Assembly (NCBI GenBank): GCA_027603945.1
Contig: JADIIU010000139.1
Span: 1 to 32,322 of the forward strand
Reading direction: 5' to 3'
Length of the DNA stretch: 32,322 bases
Source: Terramyces sp. JEL0728
Lineage: Eukaryota > Chytridiomycota > Chytridiomycetes > Rhizophydiales > Terramycetaceae
The notes under the pieces were generated by a model. The model had not been told where the DNA came from. It made no database searches and worked only from the letters and a program-made list of their open reading frames with translations. Below are positions 1-11,011 of this stretch, one piece after another. The position numbers and the translations under genes are program-made. Position 1 is the stretch's first letter; each line of letters starts with the position of its first letter.

Positions 1-130
1 TTTACTGGTACATTTTTTTTACAATTTAATATTTGTGAAACTTTGAAACCCCCCAGTTGAAAAAATATGGAAATTTTAGTAAATTAGAATAATAGTAGAA
101 ATCTTCAATATGCGAGGAAACAAAGGCATG

Positions 131-682
131 CTACTGCAATAATTTGAGGTTATTCTTGTACTCTTTCAAGACCGCACACCAATGCTTGTGACTAAACAAA
201 TCAAATCCATCTTCTCCTCGCAAACAAACAAAACAATAATCGCAATACAACAAATCTCCATCTTTCTTCCAATTAAGTAAATTCAAACAGTGATCATCAT
301 CCAATCCCAAGTCGTTTTCCTTTACTCTAATTCCAAAGGAAACAAAATTATCGCTGTATTCTTTCTTTGAAAAGGAATAAATTTCGTTTTCCACTACAAT
401 ATTGTTCCAGATGCAATCTGGTTTATGCAAAGGTAAAGGGATCGAATCGAATGGATTCCTTGACTCTACCAATACTGTGGTATCGCAATTTACACACTTG
501 ATTTCATCTACATTGGTGTTGATCCATCCTCGTTTTGCAAGTTCGACACTTGAAAGAGGTTTGCTGAACCATGTAAGTGTCGAAAAAGTCTTTATTCTCT
601 CTATTGTTTCGGGTGATTTCGCTGTTTTTGTAAACTTGAATTTAGAAAATATTTGGTCCAGCTGAGATTTGGTGATTGACAT
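131..682 (-). CDS. ZC3HC1/NIPA-like zinc-binding protein (short form)
   Basis: This single-exon protein of 183 aa carries two zinc-binding motifs in tandem. The first has the C3HC pattern: an RGW, then KCVNC, then HKPDCIW. The second repeats it with NW, YCDYC and FSHKHWC. This is the arrangement of ZC3HC1/NIPA and its fungal relatives Rsm1/Pml39, which act at the nuclear-pore basket in animals and yeast. The animal protein is around 500 aa, so this is a minimal version made of little beyond the two zinc modules. I place the start at the ATG at 682; the frame stays open upstream only from a GTG at 712. It is transcribed divergently from exportin-7. The family call rests on motif pattern and is fairly secure; the function is inferred. 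Confidence 0.75.
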   Translation of the reverse strand: MSITKSQLDQIFSKFKFTKTAKSPETIERIKTFSTLTWFSKPLSSVELAKRGWINTNVDEIKCVNCDTTVLVESRNPFDSIPLPLHKPDCIWNNIVVENEIYSFSKKEYSDNFVSFGIRVKENDLGLDDDHCLNLLNWKKDGDLLYCDYCFVCLRGEDGFDLFSHKHWCAVLKEYKNNLKLLQ

Positions 683-712
683 TTCAGAAACTTTTGCAAC
701 TGAATATTCCAC

Positions 713-983
713 TACCTTTGAAACTTTCTACCTCTGGTTTCTAAATGCTTGCGAGTATTGGGTTTACGCGGTTTAAATCAGATTCATTCACATCCGAGGA
801 TACCGCTGCAAACGTGAAGATCGTAGGTGGAATTCATCAAGAGGCTTTAATGCTCGTGAAATTTCAAATACAAATGGCTGCTGCAAGAATTTGTGCACTA
901 CCATATTTCAAAGTTGAAACAATTTTTTTACAGTACAATTTAATATTTTGAAACCCCATTAAAATTTTGCCAAATCTAAAAAG
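713..983. other. divergent intergenic region with unresolved small ORFs
   Basis: This region separates the ZC3HC1-like gene from exportin-7. A plus-strand ORF at 745-951 (68 codons) and a minus-strand ORF of about 38 codons are both open over part of it. Neither resembles a family I know, and neither has a convincing splice partner. It probably holds both promoters. Confidence 0.4.
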
Positions 984-3900
984 ATGAATTACATGTTCAA
1001 CAACCTATCTCTGAACAATCAAGGCGAAATCGCAGAAATACAACAGCTACTAATCAAATACAAGGAAGGAACGCTAACCAGTACGTATAATTAACCTAGA
1101 TCAAGGTAATTTCCTTTAAAACAGATAAACTGCTTCAATTCTTTAACATTAACATTGAAAAACAATATTTGAATTTACAGCTTCAGAAATATATTGCTCT
1201 GCTGGATAGTTCAGAAGAAATCGTCCATTTTATTACAATCAATCATATCAAACAATTACTCATCTTGCATAATGAAAAATTCATTTTACAAGACTACATT
1301 TTATTGTTTAATCAAATACCGAATGATACCGTCAAAGCTATTATTGTTGTACTGGCTTATCTGACAGATCCCAGGTAATTTAATCTAAATTCAGATTTTC
1401 GGCTGATATTCTAACCAGCTCACCAACATTAATCCTTGATATCATCAGAGAAATGAACCCGGAAACGAGTCAGATTAAGCACTTTTTTGCCCACCGAAAG
1501 ACTGGTAAAAGTTGTTAACTGGAGCGATTCAGTTTAGAGACAATCACTTGAAGGATTTATTTATCTCATCATACAATCAGTTTAAACAAACTGTACCGCA
1601 AAAAGTATCAGAGACGTGGCTACAAGTATTGTCAGTGTGTTTATCATTTGATTTCCTTGGGACAGTCGGCGATCAAGGTATTTAAAAAGTAACAAGATAA
1701 CCATGGTATGAACTCGGCGATTCAAATTCCCACCAGTTGGAGAGACTTGGTATTCAACAATGAAATGATGGATTTCCTATATTACACCTTTGAAAATTAC
1801 AAAGAATTAGCTTCGCCAGTACTGGAATGCATAGAGTACCTGATGGGATGCAGAAGATCGTTATTTGTTGAAACAGAAAGAATAGAGTACTTGAAACATT
1901 CTTTAGGAATTGCAGTTAAAATACTGCGTTCAACTAATTTAGCTCCATCTTTTTACAACCAAGGTACCTTTTCCTGAATTAGAATTGCTCAAGATGTGCT
2001 TGCGGTTCTCTACGGTTTATTGTATAGACATGAAGAAATTGGACGAAAGCGAGATTTACATGAATGAATTCTTGCAGTACTGTCTGAAATATTTCAACTT
2101 TGTATCCAGTACTAACTGTAGGCAACTATCACCGAGTTGGTGTTTATAATTCAGATATGGGTTCAGTTGAGGGAAACAGAACACTTGTTCTTTGTCACCA
2201 ACTTATCATCTGTGCAGCAAGTAATCTTAAACTCAAATAGTTTCTACTAATGTTCATCAATCTGCCTGTTGCTACGTTAGAACTGTTTTATTTTGATGAT
2301 GCACATGCGGTTGAACAGTTATTGCCATGTTTGGGTAAATTAGTTAGAACTTCAAACTACCCATTCATGGCTAATGGAATGATGTCAAGATTTAATGAAG
2401 ACGGCAAAAGAGCTGAATACCTTGGTACTTGCTGGATCATAGGATTAGCAAACGCTTGTTTATCGCATAGGTAATGGCTGATTAATCCCAGGTACCTTTC
2501 GTATTTTTAATTTAATTAGAATTGCGTATCAAGCTACAGAAGAAGAGGATAAAGTTGATGGATTTATAATTGGAACTATTTTCCAGTACTTGGATTTCAA
2601 ACCGATACAAACTGTTCCAAATCAAAATGAGCAGTTGGTTGAATGTGCAGTGTTTTCACTCATGGAGCAATTTAAACAGGTTTATTTAGTGGGCGATGGT
2701 TCAACATGCCCGCAAATGTGGCAAGCTGTAGCAAGTCAAGCTCAAATCACATCGCAACACCAAATTCTACTGAAAATTATTCCAAGAATGTACTTGAATG
2801 TTGATTTAGTGTTCACCATATTAAACAGGCAGTGTCAGAGCAGCTCGTAACAGCGGCAATCTCACTGTTTAAGGAACTTGTGAATGGGTAACCATTTTTA
2901 ACTCAGCGTGCATACTTGCAAATTACTCCAATCAAAAGAACTCAAACAGTTTGTAAGAGAATGTGGGATCTTTGAAATCTCTGTTACAGTTACTACACAG
3001 CAATCAAAGTCGATAATGATACTATACGAGTGTATAAGTAAGCTTTATTTATCAGATCACTACAATGAATCAACAGACACCAATTTGCAACAAATATTAT
3101 CGTCACTTGCACGGTTCATTGACAGCAACTCTTTTGATATTACACAGATCCACTTATTGATAAGAAAATTGCGCGGAATATCAATGTCTGTCTTTACAAC
3201 CAAGCTATACAAGATCTTGTTTGACTGGCTATTGCCCAGGTTCCCAAAGATTAAGGAATATTTGCAACTTGGTAATCTGGAGCTGGGAAACAATATTTTG
3301 AAATTCATGAAGGAGCTTACGCGCAATAAGGCAAACAGACTTAATTTTGAAACCTGTGGAGAATATGGGTAATTGTTGCTTGACAAAGTGTATTATTGTT
3401 TAGGGAAACTGTGTCGCTTATAATTACAATATTCACACAGCTAGAGCCAGAGATTTCCAATGCAAACGATCCTTCGCCTTATTTGAAGCCTATTTACATT
3501 ACTTTTGAAATCCTCAAGAACCTTATCAGTAGTAAAGCAACACCGTTTGGTATTTTGAAGTTCTATCGCGAAGAATGTTTACCACAGATGGTTCAAATTG
3601 TATTTACACTCTCTTCACGGCTCTCGCCGCCGTTGTTACTTGTAATTGTTGATAACCCTAGGAATATAACAAGCTTGGGTTTGCCTATTTCTCTGTCTGG
3701 GTTTGTATGACTGGAGAGTACATGCCATATCTGCTCCCAGATATCACTGAAACGGTATTGAACCAGCTGTTGATGAATTGCTTTAAAGTGATTGAAAATC
3801 ACGATAATTCAACTTCGACACAAGCAGCAGTCATAGTCAATCAAATCTTTTCCAAAGTTCACAGCGACGCGACGCACACATTCTTTTCGCTCAATGTTGA

Positions 3901-4234
3901 ATCGCATGCACACAATTTTTGCCAGCTCTTGTTCTATCGGCTGTTCAATTTTGAACTGGATACCCAATGGTCACTAACTCGTCCATTCTTGCCTGTCATA
4001 TTATTCAATGTAGACTATTTTCATGCATATACTAGTAAAATTATTTCAATCCAAACCGATAGACTCCCATCGGAAACCAGTTGGGCACAAGTGCTATATG
4101 GAATTATGAAAGAGCTGGAGTACGATTTAAATGTACGAACCCGAGACAAGTTTACGAATAATGTTGATAATGTCAGGCGCAGTCTTAAAAGCCTTGGAGT
4201 TTCACTCATATTTGACGATTTCGAATATAATTAA
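984..4234 (+). CDS. XPO7: exportin-7 (RanBP16 family) nuclear transport receptor
   Basis: Exportin-7 is an importin-beta superfamily HEAT-repeat receptor that carries cargo across nuclear pores with Ran. The spliced protein is about 986 aa, close to the roughly 1087 aa of the animal protein. Landmarks I recognise are HRKTAIQFRD, IQIPTSWRD, RRSLF, FRETVSLIIT and a C-terminus with TRDKFTNNV. Introns removed: 1081-1124 (or 1081-1099 plus 1106-1124), 1375-1394, 1505-1524, 1678-1696, 1964-1982, 2102-2121, 2221-2240, 2471-2519 (or 2471-2491 plus 2501-2519), 2809-2828, 2888-2906, 3369-3388 and 3642-3661. Each restores the frame across a shift or stop and rejoins XPO7-like sequence. The start is the ATG at 984. 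The N-terminus is shorter and more divergent than in animals. It converges on the SRR1-like gene with 6 bp between stops. Confidence 0.92.
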
Positions 4235-4240
4235 TTGCGT

Positions 4241-4894
4241 TTATTCCAATTTTAGGCTGGTGAGGTCTAATTGCAGTTTATCTACTTGATTAAAACTATG
4301 CCAAGAGAAATTATTGAACGCTGTGCCAATATTGATTTCCACTTTAGTTTCCGCTACTTTATCGAATGAAGCTCTAAGGTGCCTGTACGGTAGCTCAGTC
4401 AGCATGTCTTTATAAGTTTGAAATGAATTTCCCAAGATATTAATAAGTTGTAAATGGCCAGCGTTTGCTTCCAACACCGCGTCATACAAAAAGTTATCAC
4501 AGTGGGGCATATAAAATACCGTCGTGGTCTGTACTTTATATTTACCGCCATGGTTAGTATCCAGTACTGCCAATCCCAATTCTTTGTAAAGCTTGATTTC
4601 ATTGGCTGTCATTATTGGATCAAAAATATAAACGTTGTTCATGTATGGCTTGAGTAATAATAATAATGCAAGCTGATATTGCGATGGTTTTTGTGATATA
4701 TTGCCTATTCCAAAACAGACACACTCTGGCTTGGTGGTGGGTATCAGACTTACAATTTGGTCCATGTAAGGTTTTACCACTGGGAGTTTCTCTTGGATTT
4801 CTTTCTGTTGTATAACTTTATTCTCTGGCTTCGGAGAAAGTTTAAATGGCTTTATCTTGCTCTTTTTTGTAACCACTGTCCATTCATCGGCCAT
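4241..4894 (-). CDS. SRR1-like domain protein
   Basis: This single-exon protein of 217 aa has the SRR1-like domain. Visible blocks are CFGIGNIS, QYQLALLLLL, YIFDPIM, GKYKV and FYMPHCDNFLYD, in the family's order. Family members are linked to circadian input in plants, to heme metabolism in yeast (Ber1) and to transcriptional roles in mammals (SRRD). The molecular activity is not settled, so no reaction is claimed. The N-terminal 50 residues are lysine-rich and probably disordered. The ATG at 4894 follows a T-rich stretch shared with the divergent MAK16 promoter. Confidence 0.85.
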   Translation of the reverse strand: MADEWTVVTKKSKIKPFKLSPKPENKVIQQKEIQEKLPVVKPYMDQIVSLIPTTKPECVCFGIGNISQKPSQYQLALLLLLKPYMNNVYIFDPIMTANEIKLYKELGLAVLDTNHGGKYKVQTTTVFYMPHCDNFLYDAVLEANAGHLQLINILGNSFQTYKDMLTELPYRHLRASFDKVAETKVEINIGTAFNNFSWHSFNQVDKLQLDLTSLKLE

Positions 4895-5071
4895 TTATTT
4901 TAAGGAAAAAGATTTTGCAACAAAAAATTAGACAATCCGCCCGCTGCTCTCAGCAATAATATTATGTGCCAGTCAATGCAACTTGAATGTGCAAAGTTTA
5001 TCTGTTTCCCATTGCTCACTGGTGTGAAACTTTTTTTTCTTTTTTTTCTGACAAAAAAGTTGTAGGATAAA

Positions 5072-5975
5072 ATGCAAGCAGACGAAGTACGTATTGATTA
5101 ATTCTTTAGCTGATTTGGAAGACCATAGCTTTCAACTTTTGCGCATTCAAAGTCAAAACTGAAACCCAAAACTTTTGTAGAAACGAATATAATGTAACTG
5201 GACTGTGCAGTAGAATGTCCTGTCCTTTGGCAAACAGTCGATATGCAACCGTAAAGGAAATCGAGGGGCAACTATATTTATTTGTAAAGACAATTGAAAG
5301 AGCCCATACACCAAAACGAATGTGGGAAAAAATTAAGTTATCAAAGAATTATACTCTAGCATTGAAACAAATCGACGATGAATTAATATACTGGCCTGAA
5401 TTCATGATTCACAAAAACAAACAGCGCCTAACCAAACTAACTCAAATGTTGATTCGCACCAGAAGATTGGAACTTAAAACAAAACCAAAGTTGATTGGAA
5501 TAAACAAGAAGGTTGAAAGAAGAGAAGCCAAGCGAGAAATGAAGGCCGAAAAGGCTGCGAAATTGGAGCTTACTATTGAAAAAGAACTGCTTGAGCGATT
5601 GAGAAAAGGTGTATATGGAGATGGCATTGTCAATGAAAGCACCCAAGCCTTTGAAAAGGCATTAGATGAAATCGAAGAAATGCACGAACAAGATTATGAA
5701 GAAGAATACGAAGAAGAGGAAGACTTTGACTCTGTAATTTTATTTAATGATAGTTGGAAAGAGAATTTGTTTCGGATATCAGCGACGAAGAAATTTCAGA
5801 CATTGAAGATCAGGGTGAAGACCAATCTGAATCCGGCGAATCCGATGATGACGAAGAAGAACAGCCAGCAAAGAAGAAAACTAAACGTAAATCGATTTTA
5901 ATTATAGGCGGCAAATTCATTAATGTTGAATATGAACATGAGCAGGAACCACAGCAACAAATTCATAATTGGTAA
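5072..5975 (+). CDS. MAK16: MAK16 ribosome biogenesis factor
   Basis: MAK16 is a nucleolar factor needed for 60S subunit assembly. The spliced protein is 286 aa. A tiny first exon codes MQADE, then a 23-nt intron (5087-5109) leads into [14 protein letters not shown]. The family's cysteine-rich core follows ([19 protein letters not shown], with ANSRYATV next), then [33 protein letters not shown] second intron at 5734-5753 (20 nt, gtaattttatttaatgatag) joins the acidic region to [13 protein letters not shown]. The acidic tail and the KKKTKRK basic cluster are typical of nucleolar proteins. A TAATAAA overlaps the stop codon and may serve as the polyadenylation signal. The first intron is needed to reach the conserved N-terminus, which makes this one of the clearest ultrashort-intron cases here. 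Confidence 0.95.
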
Positions 5976-5993
5976 TAAAAGTATTAAAAATAT

Positions 5994-8972
5994 TTATAAA
6001 GATCCCAGCAGCTCATTACGCTGCTGTTCGATTAGAGTTTCAAGGTGTGTAGCACGCTGTATTGTCTCGTCCAGCTGGCCCTTTAGCTTCATGATGTAGT
6101 CATCTTTGGCTTTCAAGGTTTGCACAATTTGTTTTTCAACATGGCTAATGGTTTGATCCTACGCTTAGAGCAACTTACTTTATCATTTTCAATCTTTTGC
6201 AGTCTCTCATTGTAATTTTTGTTTGCAGCTTCCAGTTTAACTTCTGCTGAACTCAGCAATTGTTTCGATTGGCTAATTTCCTGCAATTTAGCTTGAATTT
6301 CTCCTTTGTGTTCCGCCTTTAATTGCGCAATCACACTGGTTTCGTCACCATTCAGTCTGTCTAGTTCCTGCTTTTGTTTCTTTAGTAGTCCATCTTTAGA
6401 AATATTGGAATGCTGCAGTTGAAGAATTTCCTTTTGCGTATCTCTTAAACTGGTCTGTAACTCTGCTACTTGCTGTTGTGATAGTAACAGCTTGTCCAGT
6501 GCCATGCTGTGTTGATCTCGCAGCTGTTTTATTTCTTCGGCTGTTTCTGATTTGATACGTTCAATATCCATTCTATAGCGTCTAGTGGCATCGCTGTTAT
6601 TTGAACCTGTTTCGGATTCTAATCTTTGAATAACCATTTCGATTTCTGCATCTCTTTGTTGGATGAGCTGATCCTTAAATTGTTTCTGGATTAGAATCTA
6701 GTTACTTCTCTGGCCCGAACTGACACTTCTACTTTTTTCATGTAGTTTGCCTGCCATTCCTCTTTTTCAATTTGGAATTTCTCCCTCAGCTGGTTCATGT
6801 CCACCATATGCTTCTTGTTTTGCTCATTCAACATATTATCGCGATCCGTTCGCTCTTGCTCCATTTCTCTCCGTAAAGATTCCAACGCTCTCTTCCTCGA
6901 TGCTTCTTCATTTTTGAGGTTATCCTTGGCAGCTTCGTTCATCCGTGCTCGCTCATCAGAAAATTCTGCTTGCAATTTCCTTTTTTGTTGTTGAAACTGA
7001 ATTAAACATTAATTTACTTCCATTTCTTCTCTCTCTAACTGCTTCATATACCGCTGTCTGGAGAATTCTCGCTCTTCTTCACACGCTTTTTGCCGTTCCG
7101 AAATATATTTATCGCGCATCTGTTCTAATTGTCGTTGGTGCTGCTCAATGAGACTGGCTTTTTCCTTTGCTAGCGACTCTCTATACCCTTCTTCACTTTG
7201 GCGTAGCTGGACCTTGTGCTGGGCAATCAATTTCTGTATTTCAGGCTCAAGCCCTAAAACAGTTTGATCTTTAATAGACTTTGTTTTTTCTTGGATCCAT
7301 TTGTCCCTCTTTATCTTTTCTGCTGCTTGCCACATTTCTCTGTGTTGTTTCAGCTCTCTCTGCTGACTCTCTTCCATGGTTTTCAGCTTTTCTTGGTACA
7401 TGGCATCCAGATTTTTCACTTGTTCGGTCAACTCGACACTCTTTTTTGATATTTCTTCTTTTTCCACTAATACTTTATCAATAAATGTCAGGTGTCTCTT
7501 GACTATAGTTTCATATTCTTTTCTTTGTAGCGACAATTGCGATTTTAATGACTTTTGGTGTTGAAGCATTTCTTCTTTGGCTATTTCTTTATTCCTTTGC
7601 AATTCTTGCTTCAGTGCCTCGATAGTTTTCCTTTTGGAGTCTATCTCCATTTGCAATTGCATCATTTTCGTCTTGACCCCTTCAAATACAGCTGCTTGTG
7701 TTACAAAATAGTACCTGAGGTTTCTGGAACTCCTGTTGGCTGTTCTTTCAACAATTCTGCAAAATTGGCTTGCTTTACAGGCACTGCTGGAGAAGAGTCT
7801 TCTTCAACAGACTTTAAAAAGTCCAAAATTCTAGAAACACGATCTCCAACTTGATCGAAAGTATTATTTGTGTTATTGCGAGCTAAATGCTCATTTTGGT
7901 TAAATTCATCCTTGTTCTTTTCATCCAAACATGCAGCACTGGAAGCGTTTTTCTCTTCTGTCTTTGTATGGCGAGCGTTCTTTTTATTGACTATACTTTT
8001 GCTCTGCAGACTGGTTTTAGACTTGTTTGCCGATTCTTGCCTCTTTTGTGGTGCATATTCCTGTTTTTCAGACAGAGTATTTTCATTCTGTTTTTCCGGG
8101 TTGTTTGCCTCGCGAACAGCTGCAGGCACAGATAAACTCATCGGAATGATAGACATACTATGCTTCATTTGAGCCTTTGCTGCTTTGTCTGACAGAGCTT
8201 CCGCACTTTCTACGTCCTCACAGTCTTTCGCATTCTTGTCTACTGACTCTTGCATCTGTTCAATATATTCTTCAATCCCATCAATATCTATACACCATGA
8301 AGGGAACGCTTCGATTTCCTCTATGGAATCAATCACACTCTGTGGTGGCAAAGGAGACTCTTCTTCAAACGAATCATAAGGATCGAAATCGTCTTCGTAT
8401 TTGAATTCAACGACAGGGAAATGAGGGATTTCGGCACTGTAATACGAATTGACTGCTTCAACTGTTTGGGTTAAATCTTCCTCCTTTGGCAGCTGATTTT
8501 GTGCTACAGTGTTTTGGTCATTGTTCAGCTGTATATCATTTGTAGATATTCCTCTTTTATTTTCAACAGTTTGCGCCAACATTTCTTTTAAAATATCTGC
8601 CTTTGCCTGCTCTGCCAGCTTCTTTCTCCTTTCCAATTTCCTTTTTTCTTCAGGATCCATTGCTGCTATCTCATCTGGTATCTCATCTGGTGCGACATGG
8701 ACTTTCTCTGACACGAATACAGGTTCTGAAATTGATTCAGACGCGTTGACATTCCTAGATTTCTTCTTGATGTTTCTGTACCATATCTGTATAATACTTG
8801 CGTTTTCATTCAGTAGTTTCATAAAAGAATTGCCAGGTCGTGTATTAGAATCCGCGACCAGAGTGTCTGCAGACCCGCTTTTCAATATTTTCTTCTTTGG
8901 AGTATTTGCCTTTGTCTTTGCTGTAATTTTTGACTTGGAAGTTAAATGAGTGGCTGGCAGCCTTTTGAACAT
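5994..8972 (-). CDS. CEP131: CEP131/AZI1-like centrosomal and basal-body coiled-coil protein
   Basis: CEP131 is a centriolar-satellite and basal-body protein needed for cilium formation in animals. The spliced protein is 965 aa against about 1080 in human. The N-terminal third is low-complexity and acidic, with an IQ-like motif near residues 58-71 (ASIIQIWYRNIKKK). The remainder is almost continuous coiled coil and includes the recognisable FEGVKTKMM and EIEMVIQRLE blocks. Introns are at 7695-7714, 6997-7017, 6686-6705 and 6159-6178 (gtaagttgctctaagcgtag). The last one is required to reach the conserved C-terminus HVEKQIVQTLKAKDDYI. The start is the ATG at 8972; the TTG at 8984 only extends the frame. 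It is strong evidence for a flagellated stage. Its start lies 32 bp from LCB1. Confidence 0.85.
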
Positions 8973-9004
8973 ACTTTTTGTCAAGTTGAAATCAATTCAA
9001 AAAA

Positions 9005-10645
9005 ATGGAGACGTTGTTTGAAAAAAGTATACTCGTCAACGACGCTGCAAAGGAACTGGCAACGCACATCGTAATCGCAGTCAACACCACTTTTACAGTT
9101 GCTAACGATATTTACAGAAAAGTTCCAGGAAGCAGTTTTTTTTACAAATATGTTCATAATTCCTACCAAAATGATCCGTTTAGACTCTTCTTGGAACTAC
9201 TCTTGGTTGCATTTATGATCTGGTATTTTGTCGCAAAGCGCTATAATCCTGCAAATCCAGAAATTAAACTAACTGAAAAAGTAGGGTGTAATTTTACCTT
9301 AGGAAATCCAAGATTTGATTACTGAGTGGGAACCAGAACCGCTTGTCCCTGTATTGACTGACTTTCAGAAACAAGAATTGGAACGAACCCCAATTACAAT
9401 GGGACAGGCTGGTTTGAAGTCTAAAACCATTGATGGAAGAGAAAGATTGAATTTTTCAAGCTACAACTTCTTGGGTATTATGAATCAGGAAAGCACTAAA
9501 GAAAAGGCTATCGAGGCACTTAGAAAGTACGGTGTTGGCACTTGTGGGTAAGCTGTAAATTAATAAGTCCTCCTGGGTTCTATGGAACTTTGGATGTTCA
9601 CTTGGAGTTGGAAGAAACCATCGCAAAGTTTTTGGGGACTGAAGCTGCAATTATCTATTCCCAGGGGTTTTCTTGTATTTCCTCTGTTATTCCAGCTTTC
9701 TCCAAAAGGGGAGATATCATTGTAGCGTAGTTATATCATTAACCTAGTGACGAAGGCGTTAATTTCGCTGTGCAAAAGGGTATCCAGATCAGTAGAAGTC
9801 ATATCAAGTGGTTCAAGCACAACGACATGGATGATTTAGAGAGAGTTTTAAAGGAAGTACAGATCGAACGTAAAAAAAAGAAACTTCCGTTGACTAGACA
9901 GTTTATTATTGTTGAAGGTGTCTATGCCAACACTGGCAGCATTTGCAATCTCCCCAGATTGTTGGAATTGAAGAATGAATACAAGTATCGTTTGATGGTT
10001 GAAGAAAGTATGTCGGTTGGCGTACTAGGTGCAAACGGGAGAGGCATCTCTGAGCATTATGGGATTGATGCTTCTGAAATTGATATGATCATTTCCACCA
10101 TGAGCAATGCACTTGCTTCATCTGGAGGATTCTGTGCTGGATCCAAAGAAATTTGCGAACATCAACGACTGTCTGGATTAGCATACACATTCTCTGCAGC
10201 ACTTCCAGCAATGCTGGCTGTTGCCGCCATCGAAGGAGTTAAATACGCCGAAAGTAATCCTCAAGCCTTTAGCCAACTATCGCAAAACTCCAAATCTATG
10301 CACAGTGCCCTAGTGAAAGGTATCTCAGGGCTACCGTTGAGGATCGATGGGGAACCAGGGTCGCCAATCTTCCACGTACGTTTAACCAAGCCATCCGAAT
10401 ACCGCGACGACGATGAACGTTTATTGCAAGAAGTTGTTGATTGGGTGATTCTGAATTAATATTAGGCTGCTAAAGACGGAATCTTGCTAACCAGAGCCAA
10501 ATATGTTATTAATCAAGAACATATGCCATGCGATCCAAGCATTAGAGTGTCCATCTCGTCTGGGTTCATCAAGAGGGACATTGAAAGAGCGGCCAACGTG
10601 CTACGCGATGGTGCTCGCAAAGCATTCAAGAATCGTCGATTATAA
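9005..10645 (+). CDS. LCB1: serine palmitoyltransferase subunit 1 (LCB1)
   Basis: LCB1 is the non-catalytic partner of LCB2 in the ER enzyme that condenses serine with palmitoyl-CoA, the first step of sphingolipid synthesis. The spliced protein is 518 aa. An N-terminal membrane segment lies around residues 61-77. The fold-type I aminotransferase blocks follow: [45 protein letters not shown] and EHYGI. At the place where LCB2 has its PLP lysine, this protein reads [11 protein letters not shown], which fits LCB1. Introns are at 9281-9302, 9548-9567, 9727-9747 and 10445-10465; each restores a conserved block (for example TCG joined to PPGFYG). The stop is at 10643-10645, beyond the last splice. 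Confidence 0.95.
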
Positions 10646-10647
10646 AC

Positions 10648-10989
10648 CTAATTTACTTTTTGGCATTGACTCTTGTATCCAGAGATCTTTTTTCTCTTAA
10701 ATAACAGTTCAGCAGAATAATCATCCGTCAGAAAGGCGTAGTTGTGGGATTCTTGCTCATGTGGCAGGTTGGAAAAGGAAAGCTGTTCCCATTCGGCTAG
10801 TACCAAAATATGAAACCTAGTAGACACACCTACGGCATTTCCAGATTGCATTTCGGCATCGCTCCAGCCCAGCTTTTTATTCAAACTCGTCCACTATATT
10901 GATGCCAATCCCCACAAACTCGATGCCAGCACAGCGTCGCACAGAAAAAAAGAACCCAAATAGGACGCTCCATACGACTCTAGTTTCAT
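10648..10989 (-). CDS. possible small gene of unknown function, structure unresolved
   Basis: Between LCB1 and the first seven-TM gene, the minus strand is open in two stretches. One starts at ATG 10989 (MKLESYGASYLGSFFLCD) and the other ends at 10648 with a charged tail (LLFKRKKISGYKSQCQ). They can be joined by introns of 22 nt starting with gtggac and 17 nt (gtaggtgtgtctactag), but neither matches the local consensus well. A second reading of the same DNA (RRCAGIEFVGIGINIVDEF) is equally protein-like and needs a one-base shift to join the tail. No family is recognised. It could be a real small gene, a decaying one or chance. Confidence 0.25.
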
Positions 10990-11011
10990 TGAGAAACCTC
11001 CACTTTTACTA

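Noticed and set aside
7264..8949. Series of plus-strand ORFs of 61-146 codons
   Set aside because: They are antisense to CEP131, whose minus-strand frame is continuous, coiled-coil and matches the family. Their Phe/Ser/Leu-rich products are typical of the complement of Glu/Lys-rich coding DNA.
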